The position numbers were made by a program, and so were the translations under genes. From positions 1,736,001-1,800,000 of the forward strand of contig NZ_CP045496.1 in the NCBI RefSeq assembly GCF_015500075.1: a DNA stretch of 64,000 bases, in the 5' to 3' direction. Source of the stretch: Mesorhizobium sp. INR15. GTDB lineage: Bacteria > Pseudomonadota > Alphaproteobacteria > Rhizobiales > Rhizobiaceae. Below are positions 32,831 through 40,768 of the stretch, in pieces. Every line of letters starts with the position of its first letter. The first letter of the stretch is position 1. The notes under the pieces were generated by a model. The model was not told the origin of the DNA and searched no databases. It worked only from the letters and a program-made list of their open reading frames with translations.

Positions 32831-33829
32831 CTACTCGACCGGCTTGATCTTGCCCAGCGGGATGAAGCCGAGCGAAGCCTTGCCCTTGACCACCTTCAGC
32901 GGCATCGATGGTTCATTGCCGAGCAGCGAGAGCGCGGCGAAACCCTGTTCCAGCTGGCTTTTCTGCTCGGGTATGGCGGTGCCGAGGATCGCTGCCACGG
33001 CTTTCGGATCCGTCAGCTTGATCATCAGGTCGGCGTCGATCAGCCCTTCGGCATCGACCGACAGCGGCCCGGAAACGGCGATACGGGCGGTCCCCGACGA
33101 CAGGTTGAGGTTGCGGATCTGAACTGTCTGGCCACGCAGGCTTTTGACCTGCGTGCCAATCAACGCGACGCCGTTCTTCAGGGTCGCGTCGCCGCTGGCA
33201 TCGAGCGGCGGCAAGACACGTCCACCGATGGCGTCGGGGGCGATTTCGAGATCGCTAAAGCTGCCGAGATAGTCGATATCCCCGCCGTTCGGCTGCAACT
33301 GTCCCGATGCCTTGCCGGCGCTGAACAATTGCACCGGGTCGGTGTCGTCAGCCGGATCGGTCTGGCCGGACAGTCCCTCGGCCTGCAGCGAAACATGCCG
33401 GGGCAGGGGCCAGGACAGCTTCATGCCGGCCTGTAGCGTATCCCAGTCGATCCACAGAGGCGTCATGCCCGGAACCGAAGTCCTGAGCGGGCCGCGCAGG
33501 TCGGCAACGGGCGACAGAGGCTGGGTGATCTGGGCAACGGCATTGAAACTGCCGGTGGAGGCGGCAATGTTCTTGCTGTCGTCCTCATAGGCCAGGTTGT
33601 CACAAGAGACGGTAAAGCTGACGGGATAGCCGCTGACCTGGAGGTTGGCGCAACCGGCCTCGATGCCGTTCTTGTTGAGCTTGGCAACAGCCTTGTCGGC
33701 CTCGCTCCTGACCCTGTCGGCCAGATAGAACCAGCCGCCGCTGTAGATGGCGAAGAGCACGAGGATGAACGCCACCAGCCAGAACAGGCGGCGTCGGTTT
33801 CTCTGCGGGCGCTCGTCACTTGACGTCAT
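32831..33829 (-). CDS. DUF2125 domain protein, membrane-anchored
   Basis: A 332-residue protein with a single N-terminal membrane anchor (about residues 15-36: LFWLVAFILVLFAIYSG) and a large periplasmic part with repeated beta-rich stretches. The DUF2125 start GGWFYLADRV, CDNLAYED and GMTPLWIDWDTLQAG patterns are seen. Conserved in Rhizobiales, function unknown. ATG 33829 gives the family start; 40 upstream codons are open but unrelated. It is divergent from the gamma-glutamylcyclotransferase gene. Confidence 0.82.
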   Translation of the reverse strand: MTSSDERPQRNRRRLFWLVAFILVLFAIYSGGWFYLADRVRSEADKAVAKLNKNGIEAGCANLQVSGYPVSFTVSCDNLAYEDDSKNIAASTGSFNAVAQITQPLSPVADLRGPLRTSVPGMTPLWIDWDTLQAGMKLSWPLPRHVSLQAEGLSGQTDPADDTDPVQLFSAGKASGQLQPNGGDIDYLGSFSDLEIAPDAIGGRVLPPLDASGDATLKNGVALIGTQVKSLRGQTVQIRNLNLSSGTARIAVSGPLSVDAEGLIDADLMIKLTDPKAVAAILGTAIPEQKSQLEQGFAALSLLGNEPSMPLKVVKGKASLGFIPLGKIKPVE

Positions 33830-33963
33830 GCTGTGGCTCTCGTTAACGCAACGGGTGTTGTAGGCGGACTGCCGATTCAGACAACGTAAGTAGACAGAGA
33901 CGGGTGGAAAAAACACCGATTCCGGTGCGGTGGTGCCAGTCTTTTGCAATCAGGCATGGCGAT

Positions 33964-34485
33964 ATGGGCGATTTTTGGGTTTTTGGCTACGGTTCGCTGA
34001 TCTGGCGCCCCGGTTTCGCGCATGTCGAAACGCAGCGTGCCCGGCTGCATGGCTACCGCCGCTCGCTCTGCGTCTATTCCTTCGTGCATCGCGGCACCCG
34101 CCAGCGGCCGGGACTGGTGCTCGGCCTCGACCATGGCGGCTCCTGCGTCGGGCTGGCGTACCGCGTTCCCGGCGATCTGCGTGACGAGGTCATCGCCTAT
34201 CTGCGCGGGCGCGAGCTGGTCACGGATGTCTACCTTGAGCGCACACTCAAGGTCCGCCTCGATGGCGGCGAAACGGTCGAGGCGGTAGCCTACATCGTCG
34301 ACCGCAAGCATGAGCAATATGCCGGTGCGCTCGACGCCAGTGACGCGGCGGCTGTCATACGCGGTGCGGTCGGCCAGTCGGGAAACAACGAAGACTACGT
34401 GCTCAGCACACTGAAGCATCTTGAGGCGCTCGGGATCCGTGACCATTGGCTGGAGGATGTGGCGCGGCAGGTCGCGCCTTTGTGA
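33964..34485 (+). CDS. gamma-glutamylcyclotransferase (ChaC-like)
   Basis: A 173-residue AIG2/ChaC-fold enzyme. The substrate-binding loop FGYGSLIWRPGF sits at the N terminus, and the conserved Glu that probably acts as base is within YVDG-like context, with NNEDYVLSTLKHLEALGI near the C terminus. Such enzymes release 5-oxoproline from gamma-glutamyl peptides, including glutathione. It is divergent from the DUF2125 gene. An upstream in-frame ATG at 33904 is less likely because MGDFWVFGYGS is the conserved start. Confidence 0.88.
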   Translation: MGDFWVFGYGSLIWRPGFAHVETQRARLHGYRRSLCVYSFVHRGTRQRPGLVLGLDHGGSCVGLAYRVPGDLRDEVIAYLRGRELVTDVYLERTLKVRLDGGETVEAVAYIVDRKHEQYAGALDASDAAAVIRGAVGQSGNNEDYVLSTLKHLEALGIRDHWLEDVARQVAPL

Positions 34486-34602
34486 GGCCTTGGCTCTGCG
34501 GAAAAAGCCGATCAGGCCTTTGACCTCGCTGAAGCAGTACCTAGCTTAGGCTGCGAACCCTATCGGGCGGCATGCGCCCATCCCCTGTCACGGAGATCCG
34601 TC

Positions 34603-35550
34603 TTGCAGAAACGCCGTCTCGGTCGCACCGACCTTTCCATTGCGCCGCTGGTCCTGGGCGGCAACGTCTTCGGCTGGACCGCCGACGAAAAAACCTCGTT
34701 CGACCTGCTCGACCGCTTTGTCGCCGGCGGCCTCAACGCCATCGACACGGCGGACGCCTATTCGCGCTGGGTGCCGGGCCACAAGGGCGGCGAATCGGAA
34801 GCCATCATCGGCAACTGGATGAAAAGCCGCGGCAACCGCGACAAGGTGGTGGTGATCACCAAGGTCGGTTCCGACATGGGGCAAGGCCACAAGGATCTTT
34901 CCGCCGCCTATATCGAGAAGGCGGTCGATGCATCGCTGAAGCGGCTGAAGATCGATGCCATCGACCTCTATCTGTCGCATTGGCCGGATCCATCCACACC
35001 TTACGAAGAGACGCTTGGCGCCTATGAGAAGCTGCTCGCCAAGGGCAAGATCCGCTATGCCGGCTGCTCGAACCTCGATGCCGGGCAATTGCGCGCCGCG
35101 CTCGATGTGGCGAGCCTGCGCAGCCTGCCGCGCTACGAGGTGCTGCAGCCGGAATACAATCTCTACGACCGTTCGTCCTTTGATGGGCCATTGCGCGACC
35201 TGTGCATGGCCGAGGATATCGGCGTCATCACCTATTTCAGCCTGGCCAAGGGGTTCTTGAGCGGCAAGTATCGGGGCAAGGCCGATCTCGGTCAAAGCGA
35301 GCGCGGCGAAGATATCGGCGGCTATCTGAACGAGCGCGGCATGCGCATTCTCGCGGCGCTGGACGCGGTATCGGCAAGGCATTCGGCGAAGCAGGCGGAA
35401 GTGGCTCTTGCCTGGGTGATCGCGCGGACAGGTGTTACCGCACCGATCGCCAGCGCCACCAAGCCCGCGCAGATGGACAGCCTGATCAAGGCGGCGTCAC
35501 TGAAGCTGAGTGCGGATGACATAGCCGACCTCAACAGAGCCAGCGCCTGA
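34603..35550 (+). CDS. aldo/keto reductase
   Basis: A 315-residue TIM-barrel NADPH oxidoreductase. The catalytic tetrad is present: Asp in NAIDTADAYSRW, Tyr just after it, Lys in VITKVGS and His in LYLSHWPDP. The C-terminal cofactor-binding block IASATKPAQMDSL is also clear. The start is TTG 34603, with GGAG 7 bp upstream; no nearby ATG fits. The physiological substrate is unknown. A weak promoter-like TTGACC (34520-34525) and TAGCTT (34542-34547) precedes it. A long hairpin follows the stop. Confidence 0.9.
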   Translation: MQKRRLGRTDLSIAPLVLGGNVFGWTADEKTSFDLLDRFVAGGLNAIDTADAYSRWVPGHKGGESEAIIGNWMKSRGNRDKVVVITKVGSDMGQGHKDLSAAYIEKAVDASLKRLKIDAIDLYLSHWPDPSTPYEETLGAYEKLLAKGKIRYAGCSNLDAGQLRAALDVASLRSLPRYEVLQPEYNLYDRSSFDGPLRDLCMAEDIGVITYFSLAKGFLSGKYRGKADLGQSERGEDIGGYLNERGMRILAALDAVSARHSAKQAEVALAWVIARTGVTAPIASATKPAQMDSLIKAASLKLSADDIADLNRASA

Positions 35551-35603
35551 CGCCTTCAGCGCGGCACATTTCACGCCTCGCACGATCGTCCAAGACCACC
35601 TCG

Positions 35604-35643
35604 CCTGTCTTGCCCTAGCGTTTCTCGCACAGGGCAAGACAGG
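35604..35643 (+). promoter_or_regulatory. 13-bp perfect hairpin covering the lysE-like Shine-Dalgarno
   Basis: CCTGTCTTGCCCT (35604-35616) and AGGGCAAGACAGG (35631-35643) are perfectly complementary with a 14-nt loop. AGGG at 35641-35644, the likely ribosome-binding site for ATG 35651, lies at the end of the 3' strand. It starts 54 bp behind the aldo/keto reductase stop, so it may also be a terminator, although only GTTT follows. Confidence 0.55.
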
Positions 35644-35650
35644 GTTTCCA

Positions 35651-36271
35651 ATGGCCGCATTTTCCGATCCTGAAGCATGGCGGCAGTTGCTGGCGCTGGT
35701 ATTGGCGTCGGCGGTCGTCATGGGCAGTCCGGGGCCGGCGACGATCAGCGTCACCGCCATTGGCGCCGCCTTCGGGTTGCGGGGCTCATTGCGATACACA
35801 AGTGGCGTCATTCTGGGCACGATCGCCGTTCTGCTTGTCGTGGCCACCGGTGTCATGGCGGTGCTTGCCTCGGCACCGAAGCTGACGCCGCTGCTTGTGG
35901 CCGCATCCGCTGCCTATATCCTCTATCTCGCTTTCAAGATCGCGACTGCTCCGCCGCTGGCGGCGCGAAGCGCTGAGACCGCGCGTCCAACATGGCTTGG
36001 CGGGTTCCTGCTGGCTGTCGCCAACCCGAAAGCCTACGTGGCGATCGCCGCCGTGTTCGCCGGCAGCACTTCGAAGCAGGGCGCTGTTGAACTCGGCCTT
36101 TGGCTGAAGCTGGCTGTGCTCGCCGCGATGATCGTTGTGATCCACGTGCTTTGGCTTCTGGTCGGCGCGGCGTTCGCACGCTTCCTGCGCAGGCCCTTGG
36201 CCTCGCGGATCATCAACCTGGTCTTTGCCGCGACGCTGGTGCTGACCACGGCACTGGCGGTCTTCGGCTGA
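35651..36271 (+). CDS. LysE-family amino-acid exporter
   Basis: A 206-residue membrane protein with about six helices. VMGSPGPATISVTAIGAAFGLRGSLRY carries the GPxxxxV pattern of the LysE/RhtB family, and FLLAVANPKAYVAIAAVFAG the conserved NPK motif in the middle. It exports amino acids or related small metabolites across the inner membrane. A strong hairpin overlaps its ribosome-binding site, suggesting translation control. It ends 4 bp before the convergent plsC. Confidence 0.87.
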   Translation: MAAFSDPEAWRQLLALVLASAVVMGSPGPATISVTAIGAAFGLRGSLRYTSGVILGTIAVLLVVATGVMAVLASAPKLTPLLVAASAAYILYLAFKIATAPPLAARSAETARPTWLGGFLLAVANPKAYVAIAAVFAGSTSKQGAVELGLWLKLAVLAAMIVVIHVLWLLVGAAFARFLRRPLASRIINLVFAATLVLTTALAVFG

Positions 36272-36275
36272 CGGC

Positions 36276-37076
36276 TCAGGCCTTGGCTTTTGCCGCGGCG
36301 TCCAGCTCTTGTAGTCTTTTCACCGCTGTCGGCGGCAAGGCTGGCGGGTTCGGTCCTCGCGCCACGTCGATGAGAAACTGGTCGCAGGCAGCCTCGGTCT
36401 CGCCGATCAGCCGCGCCATGAATTCGTCCTTGCCAAGGCCAGGTGGAATCGGCGGCAGGAAACGCGCTTTGATCGTGCCAGGGTAGCGCAGGAATTTCCG
36501 GCGCGGCCAGTAGAGGCCCGCGACATGGGCGACCGGCACCACGGGAACGCCGAGCTGCGAATAGATTTCGACGATGCCGTATTTGTAGGCCGGTTCGTCG
36601 CCGGGCGCGCGCCGCGTTCCTTCCGGGTAGATGATGAGCTGGCGCGGGTTGCGGGCCATTTCCTCCTTGGTGGCGGCAAGCACCGCTTTCAGCGCCTTTG
36701 AACGGCTGCCGCGATGAACCGGGATCATGCGCATCTTCAGGATGTACCAGCCGAAGAACGGGATCCAGGTCAGCTCGCGCTTGAGGATGTAGAGCGGGTC
36801 CTGCAGGAAGGGAAAGAAGGCGATGGCGTCCCAGAACGACTGGTGCTTCGGCGCCAGGATGAAGGAGCCTTGCGGCAGGTTTTCAAGCCCGGTGATCTCG
36901 CTCTTCGTGCCGGCGATCTTGTCGTAGAGCCACATCGAGGTGCGCGACCAGAATTTCGGCACGAACCACGCACGGTGGCGCGGCGAGAGAAAATAGTACG
37001 GGGTCCAGAGGATCATCTGGACGATCAGGTTGACGTAAAAGACGAAGTTGAACGTCAGCGATCGGATATAGAGCAT
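36276..37076 (-). CDS. plsC: 1-acylglycerol-3-phosphate O-acyltransferase
   Basis: A 266-residue PlsC-fold enzyme that acylates lysophosphatidic acid in phospholipid synthesis. The HX4D catalytic motif is in KHQSFWD (about residue 77), the glycerophosphate-binding motif in VHRGSRSKA, and the third motif in YPEGTRR. A hydrophobic N-terminal segment (MLYIRSLTFNFVFYVNLIV) anchors it to the inner membrane. Start 37076 is the conserved one. In related rhizobia it follows ftsE-ftsX-ydcF; here a LysR patch separates them. Confidence 0.9.
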   Translation of the reverse strand: MLYIRSLTFNFVFYVNLIVQMILWTPYYFLSPRHRAWFVPKFWSRTSMWLYDKIAGTKSEITGLENLPQGSFILAPKHQSFWDAIAFFPFLQDPLYILKRELTWIPFFGWYILKMRMIPVHRGSRSKALKAVLAATKEEMARNPRQLIIYPEGTRRAPGDEPAYKYGIVEIYSQLGVPVVPVAHVAGLYWPRRKFLRYPGTIKARFLPPIPPGLGKDEFMARLIGETEAACDQFLIDVARGPNPPALPPTAVKRLQELDAAAKAKA

Positions 37077-37146
37077 TTGGCAGGCCCGGTGAGGAAGCGT
37101 GGGGTTGGTTACACCAAGCGCGTGCAAAAAGGAAACGGCGTGATGG

Positions 37147-38058
37147 CTAGCCCTGCCATGTCGCTTGCGCGAGCCGCTCCCTCAGGCGTGGGGCCGCGAA
37201 ATCGAGGAATGCGCGCAGTTTGACCGGTAGCCGGCCCTGGCCGGCATGGACGAGGTTGACGGGCCATGGCTCCGGTTCGAAGACCTGCAAAACGGGGCTG
37301 AGTGCTCTTGATCGTACGGCACCAACGATCTGGTAGGAGAGCACGCGCGTTATGCCGATGCCGGCGACAGCGGCGTCGATCGCCGCTTCGGCGGTGTTGA
37401 CTCGCAACCGTGAGTGCACCTGGACAGGAAAATCAGCCTTGTCGTTAGCGAAGGTCCATGTGGCGAGGGAGCTCAGACCCTCGAAGGTGATGCAACTGTG
37501 CGTCTCAAGATCCAGTGGGGTCCTCGGCGTGCCGTGTTCGGCCAGATAGGCAGGGCTTGCGCAGACGACATGCCGGATCGAGCCGATCTTGATGGCAACC
37601 ATGCGCGAGTCCGGTAGGTGGCCGATGCGAATGGCGAGATCGATATGGTCTTCGGCCAACTGCGCGATCCTGTCGCCGAGCGTCAGCCGGATATCCACCC
37701 GAGGGTATGCAGCGAGGAACGCGGTCACCACCGGCAGCACGTGAAGGCGGCCGAAAACGATCGGCGCGGTGATGATCAATTCGCCGGTTGGCGTGCTGTA
37801 TTCGCCGCCGGCGGTCCGCTCGGCCTCTCCGACCTCGTCGAGGATACGGCGGCAAGCGGCGAAGTAGGCGTGCCCTGCATCGGTCAACGTCAGCCGCCGT
37901 GTTGAACGGTTCAACAGGCGTGTTCCGAGATGATGCTCGAGATCGGAAATCTTGCGGCTGACCGTTGCAAGCGGGGTGCCTGAGCGGCGGCCAGCGGCGG
38001 AGAGACTGCCGGCCTCCGCCGTCGCGACAAACAGGGACATGGCTTCGAGGCGATCCAT
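37147..38058 (-). CDS. LysR-family transcriptional regulator
   Basis: A 303-residue LTTR: N-terminal winged helix (MDRLEAMSLFVATAEAGSLSAAGRRSG with LATVSRKISDLEHHLGTRLLNR) and a C-terminal effector domain of the periplasmic-binding type. It resembles the single-domain CrgA/DmlR-like group. It is divergent from a carboxymuconolactone decarboxylase-family gene with a palindrome of LysR type between them, so it probably controls that gene. Start 38058 gives the family start; 28 more codons are open upstream. Confidence 0.9.
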   Translation of the reverse strand: MDRLEAMSLFVATAEAGSLSAAGRRSGTPLATVSRKISDLEHHLGTRLLNRSTRRLTLTDAGHAYFAACRRILDEVGEAERTAGGEYSTPTGELIITAPIVFGRLHVLPVVTAFLAAYPRVDIRLTLGDRIAQLAEDHIDLAIRIGHLPDSRMVAIKIGSIRHVVCASPAYLAEHGTPRTPLDLETHSCITFEGLSSLATWTFANDKADFPVQVHSRLRVNTAEAAIDAAVAGIGITRVLSYQIVGAVRSRALSPVLQVFEPEPWPVNLVHAGQGRLPVKLRAFLDFAAPRLRERLAQATWQG

Positions 38059-38064
38059 CACTTC

Positions 38065-38079
38065 TTCCAAAAATTGGAA
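38065..38079. promoter_or_regulatory. candidate LysR operator
   Basis: TTCCAA-N3-TTGGAA is a perfect palindrome with the T-N11-A core typical of LTTR sites. It lies 6 bp upstream of the lysR start and 83 bp upstream of the divergent gene. Confidence 0.5.
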
Positions 38080-38161
38080 TGATAGTTTGCAATTATGCCA
38101 TCTACATCCGGCGAATGGAAGGATGCATATAGGGGTGACCACTCAAACAAGGACGTTTCCC

Positions 38162-38713
38162 ATGCCCCGCATCGTCACGCCGTCATCCATTGCCGACGCC
38201 CCCGCAGCCGCCCAGCCTATGCTGCAGGCTGTCGAGAAGCAGCTCGGTGTCGTACCGAACCTGTTTCGGATGGTTGCCAACAGCCCGGCAGCACTCGAGG
38301 GCTATCTCGCGATGTCGGGAGCGCTTGCCAAGGGCCGCCTGCCGGCACCGACGCGCGAGCGTATCGCGCTGGCTGTCGCTGAAATCAACGGCTGCAGCTA
38401 CTGCCTCTCCGCGCACAGCTATCTTGGCAAGAATCTCGCAAGGCTCGACGAAGCCGAGATGCTCGCCAACCGCCACGGTGGATCGACGGATGCCAAGGCA
38501 GCCGCGGCGGTGCGTTTTGCGGTCGCGGTTGCGCGCAACCGTGGCCATGTTGGCGATGCTGATCTCGCGGCCGTAAGGCTCGCGGGCTACGACGAGGCGC
38601 AGATCATCGAGATCGTCCAGCATGTCGCCCTGAACGTCTGGACCAACTATATCAACGAGGTTGCCCAGACGGAGATCGATTTTCCGGTTGTTTCTGCCCG
38701 CGATGCTGCCTGA
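38162..38713 (+). CDS. carboxymuconolactone decarboxylase/AhpD-like peroxidase-fold protein
   Basis: A 183-residue AhpD-type helical protein. The redox motif is EINGCSYCLSAHSY, i.e. CxxC with the following His, as in AhpD alkylhydroperoxidases; YINEVAQTEIDF lies at the C terminus. The intact CxxCxxxH favours a thiol peroxidase/redox role over decarboxylation. It is divergent from the LysR regulator, and NTF2-like and PPOX genes follow at 59 and 26 bp, an arrangement that suggests one LysR-controlled transcript. AAGGA lies about 9 bp upstream of ATG 38162. Confidence 0.88.
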   Translation: MPRIVTPSSIADAPAAAQPMLQAVEKQLGVVPNLFRMVANSPAALEGYLAMSGALAKGRLPAPTRERIALAVAEINGCSYCLSAHSYLGKNLARLDEAEMLANRHGGSTDAKAAAAVRFAVAVARNRGHVGDADLAAVRLAGYDEAQIIEIVQHVALNVWTNYINEVAQTEIDFPVVSARDAA

Positions 38714-38772
38714 ATCCGGCGAGGGCTGGCGATGTCCGCCGGCCCCAGCCATATGTTATCGCGAGGAATCCC

Positions 38773-39243
38773 ATGTCCGAGAGCCGTCCGCCGCTACCGC
38801 CTTTCACCGCCGAGACCGCAGCGCAGAAGGCGCGCATGGCCGAGGACGCGTGGAACTCCCGCGACCCGGCGCGCGTCGCGCTCGCCTACACAACGGACAG
38901 CCGCTGGCGCAACCGCGCCGAATTCCTGCAGGGCCGCGACGCCATCCAGGCATTCCTGACGCGCAAATGGAGCCGCGAGCTTGAATACAGGCTGATCAAG
39001 GAGGTCTGGGCCTTCCATGGCAACCGGATAGCGGTCCGTTTTGCCTATGAATGGCGCGACGACAGCGGCTCCTGGTTTCGCAGCTACGGCAATGAAAACT
39101 GGGAATTCGACGAACACGGGCTGATGCGCCTGCGCATTGCCAGCATCAACGACCTGCCGATCGGCGAGGCCGATCGCAAATATCACTGGCCGCTCGGCCG
39201 CCGCCCGGACGATCATCCCTCATTGTCGGCGCTCGGGCTTTAG
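38773..39243 (+). CDS. DUF1348 (NTF2-like, SnoaL-fold) protein
   Basis: A 156-residue cystatin/NTF2-like fold protein with the DUF1348 signature: AEDAWNSRDPARVALAYT, SRWRNRAEFLQGRDAI, FLTRKWSRELEYRLIKE and NENWEFDEHGLMRLR. Small members of this fold bind hydrophobic or nucleotide ligands or act as enzymes, but DUF1348 has no known activity. It lies in a probable operon with the AhpD-like and PPOX genes. Confidence 0.88.
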   Translation: MSESRPPLPPFTAETAAQKARMAEDAWNSRDPARVALAYTTDSRWRNRAEFLQGRDAIQAFLTRKWSRELEYRLIKEVWAFHGNRIAVRFAYEWRDDSGSWFRSYGNENWEFDEHGLMRLRIASINDLPIGEADRKYHWPLGRRPDDHPSLSALGL

Positions 39244-39269
39244 CACCCCGTCAGGGGCAGGAGGCACCC

Positions 39270-39902
39270 ATGAACGCGCATGCTTTCACCAGCGACGTCG
39301 CTTTCACGCCGACCGTCAAGGCAATCCAGGCACGCAAGGGCTCGCGCCAGTCCTATGCCCGCGTCGAAGAGCGCGGCGGTTGGCAGTCAGTCATCACGCC
39401 TGACATTGCCGCGTTCATCGGGATGCAGACCAGCGTCTTCCTGTCGACGGCCAATGGCGAGGGCCAGCCCTATATCCAGCATCGTGGCGGGCCGTCCGGC
39501 TTCCTCAAGGTGCTGGACGAACACACGATCGGCTTCGCGGATTTTGCCGGCAACAAGCAGTTCATCAGCCAGGGCAACCTGGCCGACAACCCGCAGGCCT
39601 TCCTGTTCCTGATCGACTATGCCCACCGGCAGCGCATCAAGATATGGGGCACGGCGCGCGTCGTTGAAAACGACGACGAACTGATGGCGAGATTGATGCC
39701 GCAGGACTACCGGGCGCGGCCTGAGCAGGTCATTCTGTTCACTGTCAAGGCCTGGGATGCCAATTGCCCGCAACATATTCCGCAGCGCTTCGAGGCGGCT
39801 GACGTGGCGGCGGCTCTGGCCGACCGCGACAAGCGTATCGAACGCCTCGAACAGGAGATCGCACGTCTCAAGGGAAGTTCCGGCGCCGCCGTCAAGGAAT
39901 GA
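39270..39902 (+). CDS. pyridoxamine 5'-phosphate oxidase-family (FMN split-barrel) protein
   Basis: A 210-residue split-barrel flavoprotein of the PPOX family. FLSTANGEGQPYIQHRGG, LGFADF-like TIGFADFAGNKQFISQGNLADN (split) and KIWGTARVVEN are the usual FMN-binding blocks. The C terminus is a short helix with an RDKRIERLEQEIARLK coiled-coil heptad. It is probably an FMN- or F420-dependent oxidoreductase rather than PdxH. Last gene of the LysR-linked cluster; it converges on ydcF (stops 9 bp apart). Confidence 0.85.
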   Translation: MNAHAFTSDVAFTPTVKAIQARKGSRQSYARVEERGGWQSVITPDIAAFIGMQTSVFLSTANGEGQPYIQHRGGPSGFLKVLDEHTIGFADFAGNKQFISQGNLADNPQAFLFLIDYAHRQRIKIWGTARVVENDDELMARLMPQDYRARPEQVILFTVKAWDANCPQHIPQRFEAADVAAALADRDKRIERLEQEIARLKGSSGAAVKE

Positions 39903-39911
39903 AACTTCGGC

Positions 39912-40634
39912 TCAGCCGCCGGCCGCGGTCTCGGCCAGGGCAAGGCCATCCGGCGTCGGCTTCATCGGCACGATGCCGCGCGCCAAAGCCAGCAGGTACT
40001 TGTTGTATTCGGTGAACAGCACGCGCAATGCCTCCGGCTTGGTCAGCCAGCCGCCATTTTCGAGATTGGCATTGACCACGGGGTAGGGCTCAAGCTTTGC
40101 GCCATGCAGCAGCCGGCCCATTTCGAGCAGGCTGCGTGGCATATGGTAATTGTTGGTGACCAGGATCACCGTGCCATAGGCGTGGCTCTCCACCCATTTG
40201 GCGCTTTCCTCGGCGTTGCCGATCGTATCGAGCGCTGCCCGGTCAATGTCGACGCAGCAGGAAAACAGCTTCTTGTCGCCACCGGTCGCTACCTGCAGCT
40301 GGCGGCGGCTGGCGGAAGGATGCACGCCGCTGATCAAAAGCCGCTCACCCTTGCCGGATGCCAGCAACTCCATCGCGGCGTCCAGGCGTGACTGGCCGCC
40401 AGTAAGCACGATGATAGCGTCGGCCTTGGCGGGATTTGCAGGCGTTGTGAGGTGGCTGACCTTGTTGGCGAACCAGCCGAAACCACCGGCAAACAGCACG
40501 GCCAGCGTCAGCACGAGAAAAGCGGCTGTGCGCAAGAGCGAACCCAAACGGCTTGCCCCGGCGCGCCCATGCGAACGCGCACCCGCCACTGGCAACTGCC
40601 CAGCCGTCCCGGTCGAGTCCCGCGCGTCCATCAT
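39912..40634 (-). CDS. YdcF-family (DUF218) membrane-anchored protein
   Basis: A 240-residue protein with one N-terminal transmembrane helix (about residues 33-56) and a periplasmic DUF218 domain: ADAIIVLTGGQSRLDAAMELL, ERLLISGVHPSASR, ESHAYGTVILVTNNYHMPRSLLEM. Relatives are ElyC/SanA, linked to peptidoglycan and envelope integrity. It lies 134 bp behind ftsX on the same strand, and this ftsE-ftsX-ydcF order is usual in rhizobia. Confidence 0.87.
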   Translation of the reverse strand: MMDARDSTGTAGQLPVAGARSHGRAGASRLGSLLRTAAFLVLTLAVLFAGGFGWFANKVSHLTTPANPAKADAIIVLTGGQSRLDAAMELLASGKGERLLISGVHPSASRRQLQVATGGDKKLFSCCVDIDRAALDTIGNAEESAKWVESHAYGTVILVTNNYHMPRSLLEMGRLLHGAKLEPYPVVNANLENGGWLTKPEALRVLFTEYNKYLLALARGIVPMKPTPDGLALAETAAGG

Positions 40635-40768
40635 GCTATGGTTAATCCTGAAAAGTGTCCTTTGGTAGGGAAAAAGCGCACTTTGCGTTACGGGGTTTCT
40701 TCATCCGTGATCGATCTTGCCTGGTGTCTGTCGTTGTCCTCAAACCCCGGTTCGACTTCAGCGCGATG

